From the NCBI GenBank assembly GCA_009746045.1, contig RPFO01000548.1, positions 1 to 22,441 of the forward strand: 22,441 nt of DNA, given 5' to 3'. Origin of the DNA: Mesostigma viride. Taxonomy: Eukaryota > Streptophyta > Mesostigmatophyceae > Mesostigmatales > Mesostigmataceae. How positions within the stretch are numbered: the stretch's first letter is position 1; the number at the start of each line of letters is the position of its first letter. The notes beneath the pieces were generated by a model. The model ran no database searches. It was given only the letters and a program-made list of their open reading frames with translations, and had not been told where the DNA came from. The translations under genes and the position numbers were made by a program. Below, piece by piece: positions 12,581-20,343 of the stretch.

Positions 12581-13590
12581 CTAGTTTCCCTGCTGCGCCT
12601 GCTGCGCCTGCTGCGCCTGCTGCGCCTGCTGGGGACGAACCCAGCGCATGCTCCGACGAGGCCTCCTAATGGGCCCGGCCCTACCCTCGTCGGCAGTGGC
12701 ATCGTTTTTCTTGTCCGGCTGCCTGCCGGACTTGCAAAACCTGGCCTTGTGGCCTGGCTTGTGGCATTTGCCACACAAATTGGTCGACAGAGGAAAATTC
12801 TTGTTGGCATTGCAGCTGTCACGGTTGTGGCCAGTGCCCTGGCACCTCGGGCACTTCTCGCGTCTGTCGCCCTCCCCCAATTAAAACAGCACTGATGCTT
12901 GCGGTTCCCGCGGGCTTGGTGGCAGATCCCCTTCCCGCCAATTCCTGTGCCGCGCCACCGAGGGCGAAGGCCTCCCGGATGGCAGTAAAGCTGGCAGCCC
13001 TGCTTTCCAGCTTTTCCTTTGTCAGGACGGGAGCCAAGCCTTGGATACTGCTGTCAGTAATCACACCACTGGCGAGGGCCTTGCCCAGGAAAAGCACGAC
13101 GCTGAAATCATCTGGAAAAGTCAACGTAGTGTCTTCCAGCATCCTCTCGAATGCCAGTGTCGCCTGGACCGGGTCGCCCGACACCTCAAAAGTGAGGATC
13201 CGCATCATATCTTTGATCGACTTGAGCAGGCCCTCGGGCACCAGGAGTTCCTTCAAACGGCTGTAAAAGTCCGCCCACTCCATCTTCTTCTCGTGGGCAA
13301 TCCGGATCAAATCACGGACGGCCGGCATTCCCGACGAGCCGTGACAGTCCACTGAATCGCAACGTAGCAACGTGGTCGTTGTCCAGGAAACTCACTGTCT
13401 TCGCGTACCAGTACCCCAGGCCGTCGTAGTAGTCCTTCTTCTCCGGGTCCTTGCTGCCGGGTGGCAGCGGCTTGGGCAGCAAACGCATTGCCAATTCGTG
13501 CTGCTTTAATTTGTTCATTTCCTTCTTGTCCTGTCCAGTCAGGACAATGGCGTCAGTCTCAGCGCTTGCTGCAGCACGGCTACGAGCCAT
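12581..13590 (-). pseudogene. Gag-like retroelement protein with two CCHC knuckles, frameshifted
   Basis: The ATG is at 13590. Three consecutive frames give a gag-like protein: an N-terminal part (13590 to about 13330), a helical middle capsid-like part (about 13350 to 12890; MEWADFYSRLKELL, FERMLEDTTLTFPDDF), and a C-terminal nucleocapsid-like part (12880-12581). The last contains CPRCQGTGHNRDSC (12853-12812) and CGKCHKPGHKARFC (12775-12734), both perfect CX2CX4HX4C zinc knuckles of the kind that bind RNA in retroelement Gag. It ends in a QQA repeat. Frame changes fall near 13310-13370 and in a G-run near 12880, so the copy is probably dead unless these are sequencing errors. No reverse transcriptase, protease or integrase is adjacent. 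A further open segment to about 12350 may be a lost C-terminal extension. Confidence 0.75.
12591..12631 (-). repeat. 9-bp coding repeat encoding QQA units
   Basis: CCTGCTGCG on the plus strand is repeated four to five times, giving Gln-Gln-Ala units at the C-terminus of the gag-like protein. Confidence 0.8.
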
Positions 13591-13688
13591 GGAAAAAAAA
13601 ATGTGTGATTAAGAGTACGAGTTGAGAATGACTTTGGAAGGGTTTGGTTGCAATGGCTGCGGCTCCTTGGCCGCTGTTTATTGCTTTA

Positions 13689-13695
13689 ATTTATA
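13689..13695 (-). promoter_or_regulatory. TATA box of the gag-like gene
   Basis: ATTTATA on the plus strand reads TATAAAT leftward (context TCTATAAATTAAAG), about 100 bases upstream of the gag ATG. The spacing suits a transcription start near 13660 and a leader of about 70 bases. Confidence 0.55.
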
Positions 13696-13712
13696 GATTT
13701 ACAGCGTCAACC

Positions 13713-13799
13713 TTCTAGAGATGCCTAGAAACCTTGTCCTGCACTGTCGTTACAAGTATGGCAATGCAGTATGCGTTGTGCACATGGAACCTTCTAGAC
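13713..13799 (-). promoter_or_regulatory. Heat-shock-element-like sites upstream of the TATA box
   Basis: At 13787-13798 the string GAACCTTCTAGA matches alternating GAA/TTC half-sites with correct two-base gaps (GAAnnTTCnnGA). At 13713-13730 TTCTAG and CTAGAA form an inverted pair with further half-sites. They lie about 20-105 bases upstream of the TATA box, a normal place for heat-shock elements. Binding by a heat-shock factor is inference. Confidence 0.4.
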
Positions 13800-13800
13800 A

Positions 13801-14520
13801 CCAGACGCCAAACTTAAGTCTGCCATGGTTATATCTTAACAACCCGTGGCAAGACTGCAACCATTTTGGCAACCATTTTGGCCAACGACATGAGTCGCGC
13901 CGGATTCATTGTCCGCATCCAGGTAATCAACATCACGTGCGGCAAACTGATATATTGCATAACAGAAAACCTGGACAGAATAATGCATACGTTTATTTCA
14001 ATGTGTCGTTCCGACAGTATTTTTCCGAGCCCTGCCCAGCATCATTTGTAATGCTTTACAACTTTAGCATAGTACTCCGTGGCATGCCTTTGTTTGCGCA
14101 TGACACGCAAGTACTTACTTACTTACTTACTTATGGCCCCCATGGATGATGCCTTCAATATTTAGCCAAGCCATGCCTATAATGGGACTTCCCATGAATG
14201 TTGCATTTAAGAAGTTAGCCATGCTATGCCTATGCAGAGAGATGCTCTCTGTTGAGAAGCCATGCCCTAGCTAGCTCTTGTATAGCCATAATGATCTTCC
14301 TCCCCCGTGCATGCCGGGATCCCCTTATAGTTGGGTTGAACCCGAGACAGCATGGTGGTGCCGGTGTCCTTGAGGCACCTAGAGCAAGTGTTGCTTACAT
14401 TCCACTCTTGCAGGAAGTAGCCCAGAATGTATTAAAAGCCATATGCCCCTTCTCCGGGATATGTGCTACATGTACTCCCAACGGAGTTATGTTACTAATT
14501 CTATTGACCGTGGAACTCCA
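13801..14520. other. Non-coding spacer with a short (ACTT)5 run
   Basis: No credible gene is visible. It contains a direct 12-base duplication AACCATTTTGGC near 13858-13881 and a tetranucleotide run of ACTT at about 14113-14133. From about 14499 it resembles the sequence at about 15096 (ATTCTATT-purine-ACCGTGGAAC), just before the perfect direct repeat. Confidence 0.5.
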
Positions 14521-14635
14521 GGGTAACCAGACTCTTTATTAAAACAATGAGTGGAGCACATACAAAAGGCAGGCCACATCCCGGCCGCCGATGCTCATGG
14601 GAACACTTATTGCTTGGCAAAGGCTAGCCTTACCC
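14521..14635 (-). repeat. 115-bp direct repeat, copy 2 (B2-like)
   Basis: Identical over 115 bases to 15125-15239, offset 604 bases. It contains TTTATT at 14535-14540 (AATAAA leftward), which suits the 3' end of the leftward retroelement. In DIRS/Ngaro split repeats the order after the coding region is B1-A2-B2, which this matches. Confidence 0.9.
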
Positions 14636-15124
14636 CCAAACACGCAGGGAGGGTGGGCGGGAAAAGAAAAGAGGCCGACCTTATCTAGGTGGGTTTGTTT
14701 TTGTCCTTTTTTGCGTGTCATGCGGCCTTGGCCCGGACGGCATTTTTTCGCCACGCAAATGTTGCGTCTGAACAAATGACGCAATGTGGCGTTCTAATTG
14801 CCGGCATGCAGCTTACGTAAGGCTGCCGGGGCTATTAGGTCACATATTGCGTGAGAGAAAGAATCTAGATCTAGTTAATCACTACGCCATGAGTCAAGAA
14901 ACCTAGACAGTGGCAGGTTTATATCTCAACGTAGCTCCTGCCACCTGGCCAAGAAAAACTGGCCAAAGTTTTGGCCACGACTGATCCGGATCAGGCCGCA
15001 CCGGCCTCAAAAGGTAAGTCACGTGAACCCAATAACCTAGCTATAGCGGCTACCCTTCCATCTCACTATAAAGAAGCTATGTTCAGAGAACCACGATTCT
15101 ATTAACCGTGGAACGCGGCCAGGC
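14636..15124 (-). other. Segment between the direct repeats (A2-like)
   Basis: This is about 490 bases without a credible ORF. If the retroelement interpretation holds, this is the A2 segment and should match the A1 segment at the 5' end of complete copies elsewhere in the genome. That 5' end is absent here, so I cannot test it. Confidence 0.4.
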
Positions 15125-15239
15125 GGGTAACCAGACTCTTTATTAAAACAATGAGTGGAGCACATACAAAAGGCAGGCCACATCCCGGCCGCCGATGCTC
15201 ATGGGAACACTTATTGCTTGGCAAAGGCTAGCCTTACCC
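15125..15239 (-). repeat. 115-bp direct repeat, copy 1 (B1-like)
   Basis: A perfect copy of 14521-14635. It begins 41 bases after the tyrosine recombinase ORF ends (leftward). Its AATAAA equivalent is at 15139-15144. Confidence 0.9.
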
Positions 15240-15279
15240 TTATATCCCTCCCTGGCGATCCATGCCAGGGGCAAAGAAC

Positions 15280-16322
15280 CTAGCATAATGACATAGAAAT
15301 GAACAACCAAACTAGGTGGAGGGCAATTTCAAAATAGCCCGCCAGGCCCGAGGGGCCCCTATAGGAAGTCGGCCCACTAGGAAGTCGGCCGGGGCAGGCG
15401 GCCATGGCCCGAAGAATAACCTCAGGCAGCTCCACCTCCAAACTGCGGTGCAAGCCCACATAATGGGCAACCGTGGAGCTGCTAAGCCAGCGCCCCCGGC
15501 CCTGGATGTCCCCCATGCTGCGACCCGCGAGGAAATCATGAGTGGCACCTCCATGCCGCAGCCCGTGAATGGTGAAAATCTGGGCGACCCCCAAGGCCTG
15601 ACCCGCATCCTGCCAAATGCGCCTGAATTGCGGGTATAGGTGAAAGGGAACACGGCCTCCCAAGCGTGCTTACCCGCGATGCAGTGACGGAGGATGGTTT
15701 CAGACATCACATCTTCTACCACCACGGACTTAGTCTTGCCTTTAGAGGTCTTGGTAGACCGCAGCAGTAGGGCGCCCCGTTGAGCCGGCCCAAGCCGAAC
15801 GTCAGGCTGGAGGCGCACATGGCCAACACGGAGGTTCAGCGCCTCCGAGATGCGCAGGTAATGGCGGAACACGATGACCACCAGCAGGCCCGCAAGGCGC
15901 TGACCTTGCATGACCATCGTGCTGGCAAGTGCAAACGCCGCCTCCCATGGAATGGGAGGAGGGGCACGGGGGGGCACAAGTGTTTTCCACCCAGCGAGGA
16001 TGCCACGGGCCAAGTCCCACCGCTTCACCATACCGGGATAATAAAGTTGCAACCCCATCAAGGCATTGACACACGTTTGGCGGCTGTACCCCCGAAAATG
16101 AGCCCAGGCGACAAACGCACAAAATGTCTCCTCAAGGGTGTCAGCTCGTGACGATGACCCGTCCGCCCGCCCACCAGCCTCCCACCAAGTCAAGACGGAA
16201 TCAAGACCACGACGGTAGGCCAGCAAAGTAGCCGGCTTTACTTTCCCCTCTAGCAATGGAAGGTAGCTAACAGGTGCAGGGGGCCCCGGGTTAGGATGGA
16301 TGCCTTCCGCGGTCAGGTCGCC
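15280..16322 (-). pseudogene. Tyrosine recombinase of a DIRS/Ngaro-like retroelement, frameshifted
   Basis: Two leftward frames join near 15655-15670 to give one tyrosine recombinase. The first frame has an N-terminal core-binding-like helical region (LLAYRRGLDSVLTWW, FRGYSRQTCVNALMGL), box I LRISEAL (catalytic Arg codon at 15854-15852) and the beta-hairpin lysine region (KTSKGKTKSV). The second has HGLRHGGAT (His and Arg; His codon at 15567), GRGRW and the nucleophile in VAHYV (Tyr codon at 15464-15462). All expected R-K-H-R-W-Y positions survive; only the frame is broken. The family rejoins element DNA by site-specific recombination in place of integrase. No reverse transcriptase precedes it: a stop at 16323-16325 closes the frame, so the element is 5'-truncated. 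A Crypton-type DNA element is a less likely alternative, given the split repeats. Confidence 0.82.
16281..16322 (-). other. 2A-like NPGP motif upstream of the recombinase
   Basis: In the recombinase frame the residues GDLTAEGIHPNPGP lie just before the recombinase core. NPGP is the hallmark of 2A-type ribosome-skipping peptides, and variants like GDIHPNPGP are known from retroelement proteins. The usual Asp before Ile is Gly here, so activity may be reduced or lost. Confidence 0.5.
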
Positions 16323-16440
16323 CTAAGCACACCTGGAATTGTACTCCACCACTAGTACAAATTGACTTTTTTTCAACTTTGTTATTTTGTACCTCTCTTA
16401 GGTCCAAAGGTAGGAGGTAAGTGTCTCATCATGTTTTGAC
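16323..16440. other. Short spacer
   Basis: No feature is visible apart from T-rich runs. It separates the truncated retroelement from the minisatellite block. Confidence 0.4.
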
Positions 16441-16830
16441 ACCGTTGCACCGTTGCACCGTTGCACCGTTGCACCGTTGCACCATAAAACTACCATTTTA
16501 TGATTTTGTATGGTGTCACGAGGTAACCTAACGTCCAATACTAATGTTATAATGTCCACAAGCACTGCCTAAAGTGGGGTGCCACTGTGCCACCGTTGCA
16601 CCGTTGCACCGTTGCACCGTTGCACCGTTGCACCATAAAACTACCATTTTATGATGCTGTATGGTGTCACGAGGTAACATAACGTCCAATACTAATGTTA
16701 TATTGCCCACAAGCACTGCCCAACGCGGGGTGCCACTGTGCCACCGTTGCACCGTTGCACCGTTGCACCTTTGCACCGTTGCACCGTTGCACCGTTGCAC
16801 CGTTGCACCGTTGCACCGTGCCACCGTGAC
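16441..16830 (+). repeat. 8-bp minisatellite (GTTGCACC)n in a 151-bp repeat
   Basis: Three arrays of GTTGCACC (about 16441-16481, 16590-16633, 16741-16820) are separated by two copies of a spacer starting ACCATAAAAC at 16481 and 16632, 151 bases apart. The spacer contains a hairpin CATAAAA-CTACCA-TTTTATG. The same octamer returns at 20010-20082 (inverted) and 20231-20279, so these arrays bracket the leftward gene of module 2. Confidence 0.93.
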
Positions 16831-17221
16831 ATGTCTTGACACATCATTTTTTGACTTTTCCTACGCAAGTAATGCAAGCACATGGCAAAATAAAATATTG
16901 ATGATTACTTGAGACAAATATTAATTGACTATCAGCATTGTCTCCAATGTCTCCTACATGTAACATATGGAGAAGCAAGTACTACGTGATCGCAACCACA
17001 ATTCCTTTGTTCGCCAACTAATACATCACAGCATAAAAAAGCTGAATAAATGGCTGAAAACTGACAAAGAGGTGCAAAACACGATCAATATGAACATGAA
17101 CCATAATAAACTGGTTCCCCTCGCTCATTTGCATCTTGCGAGTACGGCTGATGCCTTTTCCGCGATGGAGGGGCGGGGGGCGGGGGGCGGGGGGCGCTGC
17201 ATGCGAGCACGCATGCGTTCA
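16831..17221. other. Region 3' of the module 2 leftward gene
   Basis: No gene is visible. A (CGGGGGG)n run lies at about 17168-17196. It is presumably 3' UTR and downstream sequence of the gene ending at 17222. Confidence 0.4.
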
Positions 17222-19841
17222 TCATGCATCAAAGTTGCTGTGAGTCGTGAGACGAGTATGCTGAGTTGCTGCATAATGTCCCTCAGCATAATGTGGCCTA
17301 TCTGGCTCCCTCATGGCGGCATAACGGTAAGCGCCCTGCAAGGGCTCACCGTGGGCCATATAATAGGAGTCATAAGGCTCGTACAGGCCATGCGATTCAT
17401 CTTGCCAATCCAGCTTCCTTGCCTCATCGATCGCGGGTGCGCGCGTGCGCGGCTCTGGCTCATCTTGCCAATCCAGCTTCCTTGCCCCATCGATCGCGGG
17501 TGCGCGCTTGCGCGGCTCTGGCTCACGGCGTGCCGGCTGCCATTCTGCCCCCTGCATGCCGGTGAAGCCTTCACGTTGCCGCAATGTGGGAGGCGCAGCA
17601 GGAATGGTCGGCCGGTGAATCTCCGTGCCGCGGCTTGAGGTTGGAGCACATTCAACAGGCGTGCATGGCACTCGTTCCCTTTCCAAAGCATCAACCCTCT
17701 CCGTCAGGGATTTGACCTGTTCCTTCAGCTTCGCAGTCGCGGGGTTCTCTGGGGCGGCAGCCGGCTTTGCACGCGCTGCCAATGATGATTGGCACTTGGA
17801 AACCTTTGCATTCAAATCAGCGATCTGCATAGCCACAGACGGCGGCGCCTTCTTCCTCCCTTGCTTCGCTTGAAACCCCACCCAGTCCTTCAGCTCTGCG
17901 ATTGCTGCCTGTGCTGCTTGCAACCCCTGAGTAAGGGGCGCTAGCCACCTTGCCGGGGGAGCTGCCGGGGGAGCTGCCGGGGGAGCTGCTGGCATCGCAC
18001 TCTCGGACGGTGCTGACTTTGCTGCGCGAGGCGGCAGTGCCTTCCCGCCCTGGTATTCAAGCTGGCGTGCAGGGCGCAAGCTCCGCTGGCCCCCCCCCCC
18101 GCCGCCTTCGAGGCGCGCTTCTTGGGCTTGACGGGTGATGTTTGTTCCTCGCTGCCATCGTCACCCCCCCTTCCCCATCATTGTGCTCCTCCTCCACCTC
18201 CTCTTCATCCTCCAGGTCATAGCTGGCATCGCCCCCGCTTTCATCTTCATCTTCATCTTCATCGGATGGAGCAGGCGGGACGACAGCGAGCACCTGAATT
18301 GTAAACATGCACGCATACAGAGATTGACATTTTACATCAACAATAATTAATGTTTTATGGTGCTTACAAATAGAGTGCTCCTGATGGTGTCTTCTAGTAT
18401 GCACATTGATCATATGCGCCAGTGTGGTTTGCGCTCGGCTGCGGTTGGATTGCGCATGGCATGTTCTAGCATATGAATGTCAACAATGCAAAACCGATCT
18501 GAGATACTTACAAGATAGCCCTGCCCGGTGGTCTTGTTGGTCGCGCTCCTTAACTGGTTGATGCGCGACTCCTGGCGGGTAAACACTGACGTGATGTCCG
18601 CCATGGCATCCGCCAAGGTAGTACTCGAATGGCAATGCAATTCGGCGGTGGCGGCAGGGTCAACCGTCAAGTTATATGGTCGGCACCACGCTACACGGAT
18701 TTCACCGGAGGCGAATGAGGTAACCGTCCATTCTCCTTCCTCGCAGCTGTAAATGGGACGCACCAACGCCACAAAGGACTGGTACTCATGGCCAGTGCTG
18801 GCTGCCCTCACACAAGCGAGTCCGAGGATGACAAGCCGCACAGCGGTGTTGCCCGTGGGAGTGGCACGCAGGTCACGCATTAGCTCAGGATCCGCATGAC
18901 TGCAGATGTCACCGATGGAGAACGACGTCACCTTGGCGGTGCTACGAGAGCCAGCCTTTTTGCACGAAACATACAGCGGAGGCCAGTCACTCTTGGTGTC
19001 TAGTTGGGCCAGGGAATCCTTTTCATCAGACAGCGTGTAGAAGTTGTGAGCTCGTGTGATGTTGTGCTCTGGAACGGTTATCTGAGGAATACCGTTGATG
19101 AACCTGCTGTTGGTTGGAAAACCCTTGCCCACGTCGAGCATGTGAAGCACAACTGGCTTGGCCGCAGTAGCACCCCGGGATGCAATCGAGAGGCTGCCGG
19201 CTCCCTTCACGAGCACCCCCAAATATCCCAGATACTTGACGAGGCACTTCTGCGCAACTGGGTCCTGCGATGGTGCCTGTTGCAATTCAACAGCAATAGC
19301 ACAAGCAATGTCATGATTCCAAACGCCAAGAACTGCACTTAGTAATATTCCTTTGGTAAAATGCAATTCAAGAGCAATAGCACAAGCAATGTCATGATTC
19401 CAAACGCCAAGAACTGCACTTATTGTAATATTCCTTTGGTAAAATGCAATTCAAGAGCAATAGCACAAGCAATGTCATGATTCCAAACGCCAAGAACTGC
19501 ACTTATTGTAATATTCCTTTGGTAAAATAACAACCGGATTTCCCCTGTCATAAATTTACCTGAGATTTCCCATCCGTTTTGGCTGTTTGCTCGGTTTCCT
19601 CATCCGAAGCACCGGAGGCATTCATTCTATGAAGTTCATTGACTGCTCCCCTGACGTACACGTTTGATGCCCTTTGCTTCTGTACTTCATCACCTACAGC
19701 GCCCACTGATACAGGGCCTGTATCCATTGTGTTCTCTTGCCCCGGTGGTGCTACTGCGTCCTGTTCACTGGCATGCTCCACATGTCCGGCATCCCCGCCA
19801 TTGTTTTCAATACCTGCCTGCGGCTGCGCGCCGCTAGCCAT
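17222..19841 (-). CDS. Acidic, coiled-coil protein, multi-exon (module 2 accessory gene)
   Basis: ATG is at 19841. Exon 1 is 19841-19560 (94 codons), exon 2 is 19276-18512 (255 codons), and exon 3 runs from 18293 to 17222, with two apparent frame changes at G-runs (18164-18170 and 18090-18100). I do not recognise the family. Exon 1 is an acidic leader; exon 2 is a globular domain of about 250 aa (YLGYLGVLVKGAG, FINGIPQITVPEHN, WPPLYVSCKK). Exon 3 has an Asp/Glu-rich stretch, a nuclear-localisation-like KPKKRASK, Pro/Ala repeats, a heptad coiled coil (LKEQVKSLTERVDALERERV) and a 21-aa tandem duplication. It is head-to-head with the DUF7869-like gene at 20344. The domain layout, though not the sequence, resembles the leftward gene of module 1. 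I infer a nuclear partner of the transposase-like protein. Confidence 0.6.
17398..17523 (-). repeat. 63-bp tandem duplication (21 aa)
   Basis: 17398-17460 and 17461-17523 are near-identical and in frame, giving two copies of a 21-residue unit rich in Arg, Asp and Pro (EPEPR-K/T-RAPAID...) in the leftward protein. Keeping a multiple of three supports this frame as coding. Confidence 0.88.
18294..18511 (-). other. Predicted phase-0 intron 2 of the module 2 leftward gene
   Basis: Donor CTT|GTAAGTAT (GT at 18511-18510) and acceptor TTTACAATTCAG at 18294 give 218 bp. Exon 2 ends on a complete codon and exon 3 resumes with GTG CTC, keeping frame. Confidence 0.75.
19277..19559 (-). other. Predicted phase-0 intron 1 of the module 2 leftward gene
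   Basis: Donor CTCAG|GTAAAT (GT at 19559-19558) and acceptor TTGCAACAG at 19277 give 283 bp. Both flanking codons are complete. The intron is filled by a triplicated sequence (19281-19527). Confidence 0.75.
19281..19527 (+). repeat. 83-bp tandem repeat, three copies, inside intron 1
   Basis: Units begin TGCAATTCAA-(C/G)-AGCAATAGC at 19281, 19362 and 19445 (81 and 83 bases apart; the first lacks two bases). They are nearly identical, so the expansion is recent. It begins four bases from the splice acceptor. Confidence 0.93.
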
Positions 19842-19969
19842 TCTCAGCTATCCGGATTTCCGAACTACGCCAATACCTGGCCAGAATGGCTGAAAATTTC
19901 CACGAAATGCATCCAAGTGCACGAATTATTGAGTCGGTGGTGGCACCATGGCACGGAGTACAAATGGGT

Positions 19970-19988
19970 GGTGGCACGCCGTGCCACC
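19970..19988 (+). repeat. Short perfect hairpin GGTGGCACG-C-CGTGCCACC
   Basis: Nine-base arms with a single-base centre lie just outside the left minisatellite arm, in the shared promoter region. Confidence 0.8.
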
Positions 19989-20009
19989 GGTGGCACGGTG
20001 GTGGTGGCA

Positions 20010-20279
20010 CGGTGCAACGGTGCAACGGTGCAACGGTGCAACGGTGCAACGGTGCAACGGTGCAACGGTGCAACGGTGCAACGGCCAGTGATTGGCCCGT
20101 AGCTGATTTTGTGATATGCGCCTAGTAAACATTGGTCGCAAATCTTGTGCCCACGTACGACCGGACGAATTTGCGGCCAATTTTTACTAGGCTGCATGTC
20201 AGCAAATCAAGAACGGGCCAATCACTGGCCGTTGCACCGTTGCACCGTTGCACCGTTGCACCGTTGCACCGTTGCACCA
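20010..20279. repeat. Palindrome with 8-bp minisatellite arms
   Basis: The left arm is (GGTGCAAC)n at 20010-20082 and the right arm is its complement (GTTGCACC)n at 20231-20279. Inside, GGCCAGTGATTGGCCCGT pairs with ACGGGCCAATCACTGGCC, and GCCTAGTAAA...ATTGG-CGCAAAT pairs with its near-complement. The loop is about 25 bases around CCCACGTACGACC. It lies between the divergent gene starts and could extrude as a cruciform or act as paired binding sites. Confidence 0.9.
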
Positions 20280-20343
20280 CCAAATTTTACTCCAGAATGC
20301 CCTGTCTTTACATGTAAAGGATAATTATGATAATGAACCAGCG

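Noticed and set aside
13721-14149. 142-aa rightward ORF
   Set aside because: It runs through the promoter region of the gag-like gene and a tetranucleotide repeat, with no domain.
14521-15239. LTR pair of an LTR retrotransposon
   Set aside because: Only 490 bases without coding sequence lie between the repeats, and a tyrosine recombinase precedes them, so a split-direct-repeat arrangement fits better.
16528-16912. ORFs with CNGATVQR or CTVAPLHR repeats here and at 19834-20419
   Set aside because: They are direct translation of the GTTGCACC octamer on either strand.
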